A DNA stretch of 64,000 nt from Mixta sp. Marseille-Q2659 (GCF_940807255.1 NZ_CALNWY010000006.1:89139-153138), one strand, 5' to 3'; positions 47,185 through 58,025 are shown, counted from the stretch's first letter. Translations and numbers: made by a program. The notes: generated by a model not told the origin, from the sequence alone.

Positions 47185-49839
47185 ATGAGCAATGGCGTGA
47201 CCGATGAAGTAATTAATGGCCTAGTCGATTCAGCGGCAGGCTGGGACGATACCGAGCTGACGCGAGAGCCGTTAAAGCAGCGTCTCGATCGTTTCCAGCA
47301 ATGCCTTGCCGCGGCCTTTGACGCCGGAGAAGATGTCGAAGCGCTGATCGATGCCCGCACGCTGTTTATTGACGGTTTGCTGCGGCGTCTGTGGCGCTTT
47401 TACGGTTTTGAAGCGCATAGCGAGATCGCGCTGGTGGCGGTCGGCGGCTACGGGCGCGGCGAGCTGCATCCGCTTTCCGATATTGATCTGCTTATCCTTA
47501 GCCGCAAACCGCTGGACGATCGGGCCGCACAGCAGGCCAGCGAACTGCTGACGCTACTTTGGGATCTTAAGCTGGAGGTCGGCCACAGCGTGCGCACGCT
47601 GGAAGAGTGCCTGCTGGAAGGGCTTTCCGATTTGACTGTTGCCACCAACCTGATTGAATCGCGTATGCTGGTTGGCGACGTCGCGCTGTTCCTTGAACTG
47701 CAAAAACATATTTTCAGCGATGGCTTCTGGCCCTCCGCGCGTTTTTACGCGGCCAAAATCAGCGAACAGCAGGAGCGCCATCAGCGCTATCACGGCACCA
47801 GCTATAATCTGGAGCCCGATATTAAAAGCAGCCCCGGCGGCCTGCGCGATATTCATACGCTGCTGTGGGTGGCGCGCCGCCACTTTGGCGCCACCTCGCT
47901 GGATGAAATGGTGGGCTTCGGCTTTCTCACCGAGGCGGAACGCAATGAACTTAACGAATGTCAGGAATTTCTCTGGCGCATCCGTTTCGCCCTGCATCTT
48001 ACTTTACCGCGCTACGATAATCGTCTGCTGTTCGATCGACAGCTAACGGTCGCGCAACGCCTGAATTATCAGGGTGAAGGTAACGAACCGGTCGAGCAGA
48101 TGATGAAAGACTTCTTCCGCGTTACCCGGCGCATCGGCGAACTCAACCAGATGCTGCTCCAGCTGTTTGACGACGCGATCCTGGCGCTGGACGTTACCGA
48201 AAGACCGCAGCCGCTTGATGACGATTTCCAGCTGCGCGGCAGCCTGATCGACTTACGTGATGATGCGCTATTTAGCCGCCAGCCAGAAGCGATTATGCGC
48301 ATGTTTTGGGTCATGGTGCGTAATGAAAACATCAAAGGTATTTACTCCTCCACGCTGCGCCAGCTACGTCACGCACGCCGGACATTAAAGCAGCCGCTCT
48401 GCACCCTGCCGGAAGCGAGACGCTATTTTCGCGCTATTTTGCGCCATCCGGGCGCCGTTAGCCGGGCGCTGGTGCCGATGCATCGCCACAGCGTGCTGTC
48501 CGCTTATATGCCGCAGTGGAGCAAAATTGTCGGCCAGATGCAGTTCGATCTGTTTCATGCCTATACGGTGGATGAACATACGATTCGCGTTTTACAAAAG
48601 CTGGAGAGCTTCGCCAGTGAGGAGACGCGCCCGCGTCATCCGCTCTGCGTAGAGCTGTGGCCGCGCCTGCCTCACCCGGAGCTGCTGCTGCTGGCGGCGC
48701 TGTTTCATGATATCGCCAAAGGGCGCGGCGGCGACCACTCGATTCTGGGCGCGCAGGATGTGCTGGACTTTGCCGAGCTGCACGGTCTGAACTCGCGCGA
48801 GGCGCAGCTGGTCGCCTGGCTGGTGCGCTACCACCTGCTGATGTCGGTGACCGCTCAGCGTCGCGATATCCAGGATCCCACCGTAATCCAGCAGTTTGCC
48901 GAGGTGATGCAGAATGAAAACCGTCTGCGTTATCTGGTTTGCCTGACGGTGGCAGATATTTGCGCCACCAACGAAACCTTATGGAACAGCTGGAAACAGA
49001 GTCTGTTACGCGAGCTTTTCTTCGCCACAGAGAAACAGCTGCGGCGCGGAATGGAGAACTCCCCTGACCTGCGCGAACGCGTACGCCATCATCGCCTGCA
49101 GGCGCTGGCGCTGTTGCGGATGGATAATATTAATGAAGAGGCGCTGCATCAGATCTGGAGCCGTTGCCGCGCCGACTATTTTCTGCGTCATACGCCCAAT
49201 CAGCTCGCCTGGCACGCCCGTCATCTGATGAACCACGATCTGACCCAGCCGCTGGTGCTGGTCAGCCCGCAGGCCACGCGCGGCGGCACGGAGATTTTTA
49301 TCTGGAGCCCTGATCGGCCTTATCTGTTTGCCGCCGTGGCGGGCGAGCTGGATCGTCGTAATCTTAGCGTTCATGACGCGCAGATCTTTACCAGCCGTGA
49401 CGGCATGGCGATGGATACCTTTATCGTGCTGGAGCCGGACGGCAGTCCGCTGTCGCCGGATCGGCATCAGATGATTATTCAGGCGCTGAACCAGGCGATT
49501 ACGCAAACCAGCTGGACGCCGCCGCGCACGCGCCGTCAGTCAGCCAAACTCAAACACTTTAACGTCGATACGGAAGTGCGCTTTCTGCCCTCTTTTAATG
49601 AGCGGCGTACCTGGCTGGAGCTGATTGCGCTCGACCGTCCCGGTCTGCTGGCGCAGGTAGGTGAAGTCTTTGCCGATTTGGGCATTTCGTTACACGGCGC
49701 GCGCATCAGCACCATCGGCGAACGGGTCGAAGATCTGTTCATCCTTGCGGATGACGAGCGCCGGGCGCTGAATGCCAAATTGCGGCAGAAGCTGCAACAA
49801 CGGTTGACAGAGGCCCTGGATCCAAACGATAAAGTGTGA
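47185..49839 (+). CDS. glnD: PII uridylyltransferase/uridylyl-removing enzyme GlnD
   Basis: Senses glutamine and uridylylates or deuridylylates PII proteins, setting nitrogen control. 884 residues. Nucleotidyltransferase motif [15 protein letters not shown] at 87-101. The HD hydrolase domain contains [14 protein letters not shown] near residue 510. Two C-terminal ACT domains (about 705-785 and 810-884) bind glutamine. The first 60 residues are less conserved than the rest relative to E. coli. GGAG precedes the ATG by about 10 nt. Confidence 0.98.
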   Translation: MSNGVTDEVINGLVDSAAGWDDTELTREPLKQRLDRFQQCLAAAFDAGEDVEALIDARTLFIDGLLRRLWRFYGFEAHSEIALVAVGGYGRGELHPLSDIDLLILSRKPLDDRAAQQASELLTLLWDLKLEVGHSVRTLEECLLEGLSDLTVATNLIESRMLVGDVALFLELQKHIFSDGFWPSARFYAAKISEQQERHQRYHGTSYNLEPDIKSSPGGLRDIHTLLWVARRHFGATSLDEMVGFGFLTEAERNELNECQEFLWRIRFALHLTLPRYDNRLLFDRQLTVAQRLNYQGEGNEPVEQMMKDFFRVTRRIGELNQMLLQLFDDAILALDVTERPQPLDDDFQLRGSLIDLRDDALFSRQPEAIMRMFWVMVRNENIKGIYSSTLRQLRHARRTLKQPLCTLPEARRYFRAILRHPGAVSRALVPMHRHSVLSAYMPQWSKIVGQMQFDLFHAYTVDEHTIRVLQKLESFASEETRPRHPLCVELWPRLPHPELLLLAALFHDIAKGRGGDHSILGAQDVLDFAELHGLNSREAQLVAWLVRYHLLMSVTAQRRDIQDPTVIQQFAEVMQNENRLRYLVCLTVADICATNETLWNSWKQSLLRELFFATEKQLRRGMENSPDLRERVRHHRLQALALLRMDNINEEALHQIWSRCRADYFLRHTPNQLAWHARHLMNHDLTQPLVLVSPQATRGGTEIFIWSPDRPYLFAAVAGELDRRNLSVHDAQIFTSRDGMAMDTFIVLEPDGSPLSPDRHQMIIQALNQAITQTSWTPPRTRRQSAKLKHFNVDTEVRFLPSFNERRTWLELIALDRPGLLAQVGEVFADLGISLHGARISTIGERVEDLFILADDERRALNAKLRQKLQQRLTEALDPNDKV

Positions 49840-49932
49840 CTCCGATTTTTTTAACACCGTCGTTCACCAGCGTATCGGGACAGCAGCGACGTTGCCCGAC
49901 GGTGAAGACGATAAACCAGGATGAAAATGCAA

Positions 49933-50760
49933 ATGCAACAGTTACAGAGTGTCATTGAGAGCGCGTTTGAGCGCCGTGCCGATATTACGCCTGCCAGCGT
50001 TGATGCCGCCACTCGCGAAGCGGTTGAGCAGGTTATTTCTCTGCTGGACAGCGGCGCCCTGCGCGTAGCCGAAAAGATTGATGGTCAGTGGGTTACGCAC
50101 CAGTGGCTGAAAAAAGCGGTTCTGCTCTCTTTTCGTATCAATGACAATCAGGTAATCGAAGGCGCAGAAAGCCGTTTTTACGACAAAGTGCCGATGAAAT
50201 TTGCCGCTTATGATGAAGCGCGCTTTAAGAAAGAGGGTTTCCGCGTGGTGCCGCCAGCGGCAGTTCGTCAGGGTGCGTTTATCGCCCGCAATACCGTTCT
50301 GATGCCTTCTTATGTGAATATCGGCGCCTGGGTTGATGAAGGTTCGATGGTCGATACCTGGGCAACCGTCGGTTCCTGCGCCCAAATCGGTAAAAACGTC
50401 CACCTGTCCGGCGGCGTTGGCATCGGCGGCGTACTGGAGCCGCTCCAGGCGAACCCAACTATCATCGAAGACAACTGCTTTATCGGTGCGCGTTCTGAAA
50501 TCGTGGAAGGCGTGATTGTGGAAGAAGGTTCGGTAATTTCCATGGGCGTTTATATTGGTCAAAGCACCAAGATTTACGACCGTGAAACCGGCGAAATTCA
50601 TTACGGTCGCGTTCCGGCGGGTTCTGTCGTGGTTTCCGGTAACCTGCCGTCAAAAGATGGCGCTTACAGCCTCTACTGCGCGGTTATCGTGAAGAAAGTT
50701 GATGCGAAAACCCGCGGCAAGGTTGGCATCAATGAGCTGCTGCGCACCATTGATGAATAA
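49933..50760 (+). CDS. dapD: Tetrahydrodipicolinate N-succinyltransferase DapD
   Basis: Succinylase of the lysine/diaminopimelate pathway. 275 residues from the ATG at 49933 ([15 protein letters not shown], the family start). ATGs at 49921 and 49927 are in frame, and 49927 has better spacing from the AGGA at 49918-49921, so the true start may be two codons earlier. Left-handed beta helix repeats fill the second half ([19 protein letters not shown]). It is followed by a hairpin and a long microsatellite. Confidence 0.96.
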   Translation: MQQLQSVIESAFERRADITPASVDAATREAVEQVISLLDSGALRVAEKIDGQWVTHQWLKKAVLLSFRINDNQVIEGAESRFYDKVPMKFAAYDEARFKKEGFRVVPPAAVRQGAFIARNTVLMPSYVNIGAWVDEGSMVDTWATVGSCAQIGKNVHLSGGVGIGGVLEPLQANPTIIEDNCFIGARSEIVEGVIVEEGSVISMGVYIGQSTKIYDRETGEIHYGRVPAGSVVVSGNLPSKDGAYSLYCAVIVKKVDAKTRGKVGINELLRTIDE

Positions 50761-50773
50761 TGCCTGACGCCCT

Positions 50774-50794
50774 GCCCTGCCATTCCGGCAGGGC
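50774..50794 (+). other. Hairpin after dapD without a T-run
   Basis: GCCCTGCC and GGCAGGGC form a perfect 8-bp stem around ATTCC, 13 bp after the dapD stop. It has the shape and place of an intrinsic terminator, but is followed by AAAACC and then the hexanucleotide repeat rather than a T-run. Confidence 0.6.
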
Positions 50795-50801
50795 AAAACC
50801 T

Positions 50802-50889
50802 GCTTCTGCTTCTGCTTCTGCTTCTGCTTCTGCTTCTGCTTCTGCTTCTGCTTCTGCTTCTGCTTCTGCTTCTGCTTCTGCTTCTGCTT
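50802..50889. repeat. Hexanucleotide microsatellite (GCTTCT)n, about 14.7 copies
   Basis: 88 bp of perfect GCTTCT units (CAGAAG-type on the other strand), then an abrupt end at GCTTTT. It is intergenic between dapD and yaeH. The rest of the 50761-51118 gap (50890-51118) holds no gene that I can support; it must carry the yaeH promoter. Confidence 0.97.
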
Positions 50890-51118
50890 TTCCATGATTT
50901 GCCGGTTTTAGCGCCTGCGCAAATTAATGGTGCGTTTATTTTTTATGCAGGCGATAATTCCCGTCAGCCATTTCTGCGGCGCAATGTCCCGAAAGTCGTC
51001 GTTTATGTCTACAGTGATGACAGGCCCTTTCTGCTGTTTCAGCAGGATGCCCATACAGCGTCAGGGTCGAAATAAGGTGTTGCAGCGCCCTAATTTCTCG
51101 TTCACAGGAAACATCGCC

Positions 51119-51514
51119 ATGTATGACAATTTAAAAAGCCTGGGCATTTCCAACCCGGAAGAGATCGATCGCTACAGTCTGCGTCAGGAAGCGAATAATG
51201 ACATTCTGAAAATTTACTTCCGTAAAGACAAAGGCGAGTTTTTTGCCAAAAGCGTCAAGTTCAAATATCCGCGTCAGCGTAAAACCGTGGTGGCCGACAG
51301 CCTTGGCCAGGGCTATAAGGAAGTGCAGGAGATCAGCCCGAACCTGCGCTATGTAATTGATGAACTGGATCAGATCTGCAAGCGCGATCAGGTCGAGATC
51401 GATTTGAAACGCAAAATCCTTGACGACCTGCGTCATCTGGAAAGCGTGGTTTCCAACAAAATCGCTGAAATTGAATCCGATCTGGATAAGCTGACGCGCA
51501 ACAGCCGCTCATAA
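51119..51514 (+). CDS. yaeH: UPF0325 family protein YaeH
   Basis: 131-residue conserved protein of unknown function starting [20 protein letters not shown], nearly identical to E. coli YaeH (128 aa). It is charged and predicted helical in the C-terminal half ([19 protein letters not shown]), possibly coiled. The ATG at 51119 has AGGA 9 nt upstream; the open frame further upstream to 50927 is not conserved. It sits between dapD and cdaR as in E. coli. Confidence 0.93.
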   Translation: MYDNLKSLGISNPEEIDRYSLRQEANNDILKIYFRKDKGEFFAKSVKFKYPRQRKTVVADSLGQGYKEVQEISPNLRYVIDELDQICKRDQVEIDLKRKILDDLRHLESVVSNKIAEIESDLDKLTRNSRS

Positions 51515-51548
51515 GCGGACAACGCGCCGGAACGTTTTATTCCCCTTA

Positions 51549-51571
51549 AATACGCCGCGATGCGGCGTATT
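51549..51571. terminator. Hairpin between yaeH and cdaR
   Basis: AATACGCCGC and GCGGCGTATT form a perfect stem around GAT, with TCTCTT beyond on the plus strand and a TTAAGG-type flank on the other. It probably ends both convergent genes. Confidence 0.75.
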
Positions 51572-51574
51572 CTC

Positions 51575-52732
51575 TTAAGGCTGCTCATCCAGCTGCAGCG
51601 CTACATACAGCAGCAGCCGATCGTCAAAATGACTCAGATTAAGCCCCGTTAGCTCAGAAATACGATTCAGTCGGTACTCCAGCGTATTCCGATGAATAAA
51701 CAGCGCCCGCGCCGTTGCCGAAGGCTGCACATTATTACTGAACCAGGCAATCAGCGTACGCCGCAGCAGCCCGTTATTATCCATCGCCTTGAGCTTCGCC
51801 AGCGGACGCGACAGCTCATTAGCCTGCCAGCCGCCGCGCAGACTATCCAACAGCACGGGCAGTACCAGATCCTGATAAAAAAAGCTGCGCTGATCCGGCA
51901 TCCGCTGTTTGCCTACGCTCATGGTGGTACGCGCCGTACGGTAAGAACGCGCAATACTACCCGCACCGGTAAAATAATTCCCCAGCGCAATGCGAATACG
52001 CAGATGCCCGCTCTCTTTCATTCGTCCTAACAGCAGTTCAACGCGCCGACGATGCTCATCCTGATCGTAACGACCATGCGCATTGAGCGCTGGCTTCAGC
52101 ACCACCATTTCCGTCAGCGAGACGATAGCGATCAGATTATCGCGCTCCGGCGTGGTTAACAGCGTCTGTAGCTGCTGAAGCTCGGCCATCGCACTGTCGA
52201 CGCCCAGCTGCCCGCTGTCCACTTCAACCACCGCCACCACGCGCGGCTGATTCAGATCGATGCCTAACCGCTGCGCCCATTCCATTAGCGCTGGCGACAA
52301 GGTCTCGCTGCGAATCAGGTTCAGCACCAGCTCTTCACGCAGACGGCTATCCTGTGCCAGCATATGCAACAGCCGCGCCTGCTCCAGCATCATTTCCGCC
52401 GTCATGCAGACCAGCTCGCCATACTGCCGCAGTGAAACGGGATCGCCGGTAAGCCCGATAACGCCAACAATGTCACCGGCAATACGCAGCGGTAAATTTA
52501 TACCTGGCCGGACGCCGTGCAGATGACGCGCCACGGCTTCGTCAATATCCACTACGCGCGCCTGCGATAGCGCCAACAGCGCACCTTCGTGCAGTTCACC
52601 AATGCGTTCGCGATCGCCGCTGCCGATAATCCGGCCACGCGCATCCATCACATTGACATTGCTGTCGATAATTTTCATGGTACGCGCCACGATATCCTGA
52701 GCCAAACGCGCATCAAGGTGATAGTTAGCCAT
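51575..52732 (-). CDS. cdaR: Sugar diacid regulator CdaR
   Basis: Transcription activator of galactarate, glucarate and glycerate use in E. coli. 385 residues. An N-terminal sugar-diacid-binding domain (about 1-135, NVMDARGRIIGSGDRERIGE) precedes the C-terminal helix-turn-helix with FIHRNTLEYRLNRISELTGL. No target genes are in the window. The 275-bp gap to degP holds the cdaR promoter and the degP terminator only. Confidence 0.95.
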   Translation of the reverse strand: MANYHLDARLAQDIVARTMKIIDSNVNVMDARGRIIGSGDRERIGELHEGALLALSQARVVDIDEAVARHLHGVRPGINLPLRIAGDIVGVIGLTGDPVSLRQYGELVCMTAEMMLEQARLLHMLAQDSRLREELVLNLIRSETLSPALMEWAQRLGIDLNQPRVVAVVEVDSGQLGVDSAMAELQQLQTLLTTPERDNLIAIVSLTEMVVLKPALNAHGRYDQDEHRRRVELLLGRMKESGHLRIRIALGNYFTGAGSIARSYRTARTTMSVGKQRMPDQRSFFYQDLVLPVLLDSLRGGWQANELSRPLAKLKAMDNNGLLRRTLIAWFSNNVQPSATARALFIHRNTLEYRLNRISELTGLNLSHFDDRLLLYVALQLDEQP

Positions 52733-52942
52733 GATTTACTCCTGTTCCGGCACGATAAAGCAGCATACGTCGGTCCCCTAAACGAAGCATTGTGCAATTG
52801 CACAAAGCACCGTCTCGTCTGGTAAATTTGCGGCAGGAATCACAAAGCAACTCAGCAACAAGATGAATAAGCAAACAGCGGATAGCAATTTCCCTGGAGC
52901 GCGACGCGATCGTTGCTCATCGGCTTCCATCATCAAAGCTCA

Positions 52943-52980
52943 TAAAAAAACGGCCCGGCAACATGGCTGCCGGGCCGCTA
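52943..52980 (-). terminator. Terminator after degP
   Basis: AGCGGCCCGGCAGCC and its partner GGCCGTT arm (GCGGCCCGGCAG with TTGCCGGGCCGT) form a long GC-rich stem on the minus strand, followed by seven T. Confidence 0.88.
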
Positions 52981-53007
52981 AACTTACATCGTTTTATGCG
53001 TAACGCT

Positions 53008-54432
53008 TTACTGCATTAGCAGATAAATGCTGCTGTCGCCGCGCTTAATATTCAGCGCCAGTACGGAAGGTTTAGTATCCAGGATTTTACGCAGCTCGCC
53101 CAGGTTAGTAACCGGCTGCTGGTTAACGCCCAGAATCAAATCGTCTTTTTTCAGGCCGATACGTGCCGCGGCGCTGCCAGGCTTCACGCTATCCACGCGC
53201 ACGCCTTTCTGACCGTTAACGACCGCATTGCTCAATCCGGCGCCTTCAATACCGGTATAGATGGTAGAAGAATCAACCTTATCCTGAGAGCTTTGCTGTA
53301 ACTCCACCGTTACCGTCATCGGTTTGCCGTCGCGCAGCAGGCCCAGCTCCAGCTTGGTGCCGACCGGTAGCGATCCGACTTCAGCACGCAGGGCGGCAAA
53401 GCTGGAAATTTGTTTCTTATTCAGTGAGGTGATTACGTCGCCCGCCTTGATGCCCGCTTTAGCGGCGGACGATTTTGGCATTACCTGGCTGACAAACGCG
53501 CCGCGCTGCGCGTCCACCTTCATCGCTTTCGCCAGTTCGGAATTCAGCTCGGTGCCCATAATGCCCAGCTCGCCACGTTTCACCTGGCCATATTCCACCA
53601 TCTGCGCGGTCAGGTTTTTCACCATATTGCTGGGGATTGCAAAGCCGATGCCGATATTGCCGCCATCCGGTGCCAGGATCGCGGTATTAATCCCGATCAG
53701 CTCGCCGTTCAGGTTCACCAGCGCGCCGCCAGAGTTACCACGGTTAATCGCTGCGTCAGTCTGAATAAAGTTTTCGTAGTTTTCCACGTTCAGCCCGCTG
53801 CGGCCCAGCGCGGAAACGATGCCGGAGGTCACGGTTTCGCCCAGACCATACGGGTTGCCGATGGCGACGGTATAATCACCAACGCGCAAACTGTCGGAAT
53901 CGGCAATTTTAATGGCGGTCAGGTTTTTAAAATCCTGTAACTGAATCAGCGCAATATCAGAGCGCGGATCTTTACCAATAACTTTGGCGTCATAACGACG
54001 GCCATCGCTAAGCTGTACTTGGATTTTGGTGGCGTTATCAACCACATGGTTATTGGTAACGACATAACCTTTTTCCGCATTGATCACCACGCCGGAACCC
54101 AACGCGCGGAATTTCTGCTGTGGCGCAGCGCCATTAGGGGCGGCGCCCTGACACATTGGCGAATTCTGGAAAGGTGATCCATCCTGACAGAACGGTGAAT
54201 TATCGCCAAAGAACTGTTGGAATTGCGGCGGCAGGCGCGGCGTTTTTGCCGTGGTGCTGCCTTCAACATTAATGCTGACCACCGAAGGCATCACTTTTTC
54301 CAGCATCGGCGCCAGGCTGGGTAATTGCTGAGTAGAAGAGGAGGCTGTTTCAGCCGCCATAACGTACGTTGGGCTCATTGCCATTCCCAGGCTAAGGGCC
54401 AACGCGCTTAATACAAGAGCTGTTTTTTTCAT
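53008..54432 (-). CDS. degP: Periplasmic serine endoprotease DegP
   Basis: Heat- and misfolding-activated protease-chaperone of the periplasm. 474 residues from the ATG at 54432, the E. coli length. Signal peptide about 1-26 (ending VMA). The catalytic triad is visible as His in TNNHVVDNA, Asp in DPRSDIALIQ and Ser in RGNSGGAL. Two PDZ domains follow (about 280-370 and 385-474). The cysteine pair in the LA loop (SPFCQDG, SPMCQG) is kept. A sigma-E-like promoter lies upstream. Confidence 0.98.
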   Translation of the reverse strand: MKKTALVLSALALSLGMAMSPTYVMAAETASSSTQQLPSLAPMLEKVMPSVVSINVEGSTTAKTPRLPPQFQQFFGDNSPFCQDGSPFQNSPMCQGAAPNGAAPQQKFRALGSGVVINAEKGYVVTNNHVVDNATKIQVQLSDGRRYDAKVIGKDPRSDIALIQLQDFKNLTAIKIADSDSLRVGDYTVAIGNPYGLGETVTSGIVSALGRSGLNVENYENFIQTDAAINRGNSGGALVNLNGELIGINTAILAPDGGNIGIGFAIPSNMVKNLTAQMVEYGQVKRGELGIMGTELNSELAKAMKVDAQRGAFVSQVMPKSSAAKAGIKAGDVITSLNKKQISSFAALRAEVGSLPVGTKLELGLLRDGKPMTVTVELQQSSQDKVDSSTIYTGIEGAGLSNAVVNGQKGVRVDSVKPGSAAARIGLKKDDLILGVNQQPVTNLGELRKILDTKPSVLALNIKRGDSSIYLLMQ

Positions 54433-54488
54433 TCGTCTGTACTCGTATTGGATCAATGAAGCTGACCATTCACTATGGCCGTGTTGGA

Positions 54489-54515
54489 TGAGATTAAATT
54501 TTTACCGCAAAGTTC
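54489..54515 (-). promoter_or_regulatory. Sigma-E-type degP promoter
   Basis: GAACTT (54510-54515), a 16-nt spacer and TCTCA (54489-54493) on the minus strand match the RpoE consensus. A GTAAA (54557-54561) followed by a degenerate half-site upstream could be part of a CpxR box. Both inputs are known for E. coli degP. Confidence 0.75.
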
Positions 54516-54582
54516 ATCAGTAACTTTTTGGCAAAAGTAAAAAAATATTCTTCATCTTTACAAAACTTCTTTTATATCCTCA

Positions 54583-56073
54583 TTATTCAACCGCCATTAA
54601 ACGCCGGTATTCATCCCACGCATAAAGATCGGTCATTCCACTAATATAGTCCTGAATCAAACGGGCACGATAATAACGCTCCCATAACAGCCGCTGGTAT
54701 TTATGCTCGATTTTAACCGTACGCATATGCTGCTGATAAGCACGTCGATGCTTGCCGGAAAGCTTATGAAATAAGCGGGTTTCGATAGGATGTCCGGCGA
54801 GATAATCTTCGGTCATCAGTGTGGTAAAGGCTTCATAATTAAGCTCTAGCAGCGGCTGATAAATATCCAGCAGCCCTTTTATTACCCGATAACCCTGTAA
54901 TTCCAGCTGTTCAACTTCCGAATGATTAAATACATGGCGACGCGCTACGGTTTTAAATAATGCCAGCAACCTTCCCTCTTCGCCTTCATCCTCCAGCAAG
55001 GCATGATTAAAGTCGCCGTTAAATATCGCGCTGAGATTATCAATAAAACGATTAACGGCGTGGCTGACCAGCACATTTTGGACGCTGACACGCAGCGACA
55101 TAAAAAACTGATCGCTTCGGCCGCGAATCTTTTTACCGTTCGCCTCGCGCCAGGCGTAGCCGATGGTGCGGCTAAAGGCGTCGCCGGGGCGCACCGGCCC
55201 CCACAGCTTCTCCAGATAGCCATAGAGCGTATCAACGTTAAAAATCGCCTTTTCCACGGCGTCATCAAGGTCGGCGATACAGTAAGAAATGTCATCTGCC
55301 GCTTCCATGATCCAGGTTAACGGAAAACGGTGATGCTCCTGCAGCTGCGTAGCCGCCCGCAGATCGGCAATATATTGTTGCTCAGAGAGATAAAAGCCCG
55401 GTTTTTTCATTAATGTGGTGAACTGCGTGGGCTTTTCGCCCTGCCACCAGGCGGGCGCGGTATATTTCAGGATACAGGCGACCTGACAATAGGTCAGATT
55501 TAATTGCAGCAGCGTGTGTACCAGACGAATCGCCTGCGCGTTGCCCTCAAAATGGCAAAGGTCCTGGCGGATCATCGCATTCAGTCGATAGAAATCAGCG
55601 CGCTGCGCATCGCCCTCTACGCCGGCAACCAGTGGGTCCACCAGCTCGGCGGGCAAACAGTCATCAAACCAGTCATTAATGGCGGCTTCGCCAAAGTGAC
55701 CGAAAGGCGGATTCCCCACATCGTGAAGCAGGCAGGCCATCTCAACCAGGCTTTCAAAGGCGCCGGACAGCTCTTGTAAACCATACTGTTCCAGACCGCC
55801 GCGGGTTTTCAGCGTTTCCAGGATCTCTTTCGCGATATAACGTCCGGTTTGCTGCACTTCCAGCGAATGGGTCAGGCGTGAGCGCACGGCGGCGTTGCGC
55901 TCCAGCGGAAAAACCTGGGTTTTCTGTTGCAGACGACGAATGGCGGCGGAATTAATAATCCGTCCGCGATCGCTTTCAAAATGGCGGGTGATGGCATATT
56001 CGCCCTGCGGTGCTTCCCGACTGTTCCACGGCCGCTGAAAGCTGATTCGCTGCCGAAAATTAATCTTCTCCAT
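54583..56073 (-). CDS. dgt: Deoxyguanosinetriphosphate triphosphohydrolase Dgt
   Basis: Hydrolyses dGTP to deoxyguanosine and triphosphate. 496 residues (E. coli 505). The HD-domain metal ligands are in [12 protein letters not shown] and [16 protein letters not shown], with the downstream Asp in [17 protein letters not shown]. It is divergent from mtnN and followed by degP on the same strand. Confidence 0.97.
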   Translation of the reverse strand: MEKINFRQRISFQRPWNSREAPQGEYAITRHFESDRGRIINSAAIRRLQQKTQVFPLERNAAVRSRLTHSLEVQQTGRYIAKEILETLKTRGGLEQYGLQELSGAFESLVEMACLLHDVGNPPFGHFGEAAINDWFDDCLPAELVDPLVAGVEGDAQRADFYRLNAMIRQDLCHFEGNAQAIRLVHTLLQLNLTYCQVACILKYTAPAWWQGEKPTQFTTLMKKPGFYLSEQQYIADLRAATQLQEHHRFPLTWIMEAADDISYCIADLDDAVEKAIFNVDTLYGYLEKLWGPVRPGDAFSRTIGYAWREANGKKIRGRSDQFFMSLRVSVQNVLVSHAVNRFIDNLSAIFNGDFNHALLEDEGEEGRLLALFKTVARRHVFNHSEVEQLELQGYRVIKGLLDIYQPLLELNYEAFTTLMTEDYLAGHPIETRLFHKLSGKHRRAYQQHMRTVKIEHKYQRLLWERYYRARLIQDYISGMTDLYAWDEYRRLMAVE

Positions 56074-56178
56074 CGTTTCCCCTTGTTTCTGCCTGAAAAC
56101 ACCTCGCTGCGGGCTTGTGATAGACTATGCAACACTTTAAACGCGGAATTCCACTTTAATTACTTAGCGAGCAACTCT

Positions 56179-56877
56179 ATGAAAGCAGGCATTATTGGCG
56201 CAATGGAGCAGGAAGTCACACTGCTGCGCGATAAAATCGAAAACCGTCAGACCCTTTCTATTGCAGGCTGCGAAATTTATACCGGCACCCTGAATGGCGT
56301 CGAAGTCGCGTTGCTGAAATCGGGCATCGGTAAAGTTTCTGCTGCGATGGGCACCGCGCTGCTGCTGGAACGCTGCCGCCCCGATTTTATTATTAACACC
56401 GGTTCGGCAGGTGGCCTCGCGGCTTCACTGAAAGTGGGCGATATTGTGGTCTCCGACGAAGTGCGCTACCACGATGCCGACGTTACCGCGTTTGGCTATG
56501 AGCCAGGCCAGATGGCAGGCTGCCCGGCTGCGTTCCCGGCTGACGACAAACTGATTACCGCCGCCGAGCGCTGCATTAGTCAGCTGAACCTGCATGCGGT
56601 GCGCGGCCTGGTGGTCAGCGGCGACGCCTTTATCAACGGCGCCGAGCCGCTGGCGCGTATTCGCACCACCTTCCCACAGGCGATTGCTGTAGAAATGGAA
56701 GCCACCGCTATCGGTCACGTTTGTCATCAGTTCGCCACGCCATTTGTAGTGATTCGCGCGATTTCCGACGTAGCGGATCAGGAATCGCACCTGAGCTTTG
56801 ACGAGTTCCTCAGCGTTGCGGCTAAGCAGTCCTCACTGTTGGTGGAAACCCTGCTCGGCCAGCTGGCGCATGGCTAA
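56179..56877 (+). CDS. mtnN: 5'-methylthioadenosine/S-adenosylhomocysteine nucleosidase MtnN
   Basis: Cleaves MTA and SAH, recycling SAM by-products and feeding AI-2 synthesis. 232 residues from the ATG at 56179, the E. coli length. Catalytic residues lie in GAMEQEV, in [14 protein letters not shown] and in RAISDVAD (general acid Asp). An in-frame opening at 55927 lies inside dgt on the other strand and is not used. It overlaps btuF by 8 bp. Confidence 0.97.
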   Translation: MKAGIIGAMEQEVTLLRDKIENRQTLSIAGCEIYTGTLNGVEVALLKSGIGKVSAAMGTALLLERCRPDFIINTGSAGGLAASLKVGDIVVSDEVRYHDADVTAFGYEPGQMAGCPAAFPADDKLITAAERCISQLNLHAVRGLVVSGDAFINGAEPLARIRTTFPQAIAVEMEATAIGHVCHQFATPFVVIRAISDVADQESHLSFDEFLSVAAKQSSLLVETLLGQLAHG

Positions 56878-57676
56878 ACGTTGGTCGGTGCTGCTGGCGC
56901 TGTGGCTGTTTTCCAGCCTGACACTGGCGGCAGCCGCACCGCGTGTTATTACGCTGGCCCCCCATTTAACCGAACTCGCTTTCGCCGCCGGCATTACGCC
57001 GGTGGCGGTCAGCGCCTGGTCAGATTACCCGCCTGAAGCAAAACAGCTGGAGCAGGTGGCGAACTGGCAGGGAATGAAGGTGGAGCGCATTCTGGCGCTC
57101 AAACCTGATTTGGTGCTGGCGTGGCGTGGCGGCTCGCCGCAGCGGCAGGTCGATCAGCTACAGGCGTTGGGCATTCAGGTTCTCTGGCTGGATCCCGCGT
57201 CGATTGAAAACATCATTGCCTCGCTGCATCAGCTGGCGCAGTGGAGCCCCGATCCCCAGCGGGCGCATCATGCGGCAGATGCGCTGGCGGCGCGCTTTGA
57301 CGCGCTGCGAAAGCAATATGCCGGCAAACCCCGTCACAACGTCTTTCTGCAATTTGGCCTTCAGCCATTGTTTACCGCCTCGCGCGCAACCTTACAAAAT
57401 CAGCTGCTGACGCTGTGCGGCGGCGACAATATTTTTGCGAACAGCGCCGCGCCCTGGCCGCAGGTCAGCCGCGAGCAGGTGCTGGCACGCCATCCAGAAG
57501 TGATTGTGGTGCCTGGCGACAGCAAATCCGCCGCACAGGTTGTGCATTTTTGGCAGCCGCAGTTAAAGGCGACAGTGATCGCTATTCCAGAAGACTGGCT
57601 GAGCCGCCCCGGCCCGCGCAGCATTCTGGCGGCGGAAAAACTGTGCCGGGCGCTTAATTCTTCGCACGCTGAGTAA
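56870..57676 (+). CDS. btuF: Vitamin B12-binding periplasmic protein BtuF
   Basis: Delivers cobalamin to the BtuCD importer. 268 residues from the ATG at 56870; signal peptide about 1-21 (LTLAAAA). The fold is the helix-bridged class III binding protein: [18 protein letters not shown], then WSDYPPEA. It overlaps the mtnN end by 8 bp, the E. coli arrangement. btuC and btuD are not in the window. Confidence 0.94.
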   Translation: MAKRWSVLLALWLFSSLTLAAAAPRVITLAPHLTELAFAAGITPVAVSAWSDYPPEAKQLEQVANWQGMKVERILALKPDLVLAWRGGSPQRQVDQLQALGIQVLWLDPASIENIIASLHQLAQWSPDPQRAHHAADALAARFDALRKQYAGKPRHNVFLQFGLQPLFTASRATLQNQLLTLCGGDNIFANSAAPWPQVSREQVLARHPEVIVVPGDSKSAAQVVHFWQPQLKATVIAIPEDWLSRPGPRSILAAEKLCRALNSSHAE

Positions 57677-57770
57677 AGATCCACGCGCTTCTGCCGATGA
57701 TTTATTGTACGACCGACAATCGCTTTGTCATTTTTTAGCGCGCTTTGCGCTTTTTACACCGGGAAAGATC

Positions 57771-58025
57771 ATGAAAGCCATTATTTTAGCCTGCGGGCTA
57801 TTAATGGCGGGAACGACCTGCGCCGCCACGATCTCCGGCAGCATAGACGTCAGGCTGACTATTTATAAGCAATGCCAGGTTGACGGAGAATCCGTAACGT
57901 CGCACAGCTCGCCCGCTATTAGCTGCGCACAGCAGCCTTCTACAGAACCGAAAGTAACGTTATCGACACTGGAGCAAGAGGCGACGCTCAAACAGGAAAC
58001 GCGTTTGATCACGGTGGAATGGTAG
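57771..58025 (+). CDS. Small exported protein of unknown function
   Basis: 84 residues from the ATG at 57771 (GGGAAAG upstream). Signal peptide about 1-19 (MKAIILACGLLMAGTTCA then ATISG). The mature part, about 65 residues, begins SGSIDVRLTIYKQCQV, which resembles the first strand and cysteine of spore-coat-U or chaperone-usher pilin domains, but it is far too short for a whole domain. A second Cys in AISCAQQ could form a disulfide. E. coli has yadS between btuF and erpA; this is unrelated to that TRIC channel. I do not recognise the family. Confidence 0.65.
   Translation: MKAIILACGLLMAGTTCAATISGSIDVRLTIYKQCQVDGESVTSHSSPAISCAQQPSTEPKVTLSTLEQEATLKQETRLITVEW

Noticed and set aside
50802-50889. 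Possible CRISPR or direct-repeat array
   Set aside because: The unit is 6 bp with no spacers; it is a simple microsatellite and no cas genes are present.
50650-50895. Minus-strand frame encoding a (Lys-Gln)n repeat protein
   Set aside because: It is the translation of the hexanucleotide array running into antisense dapD; no start signal and no homologous context.
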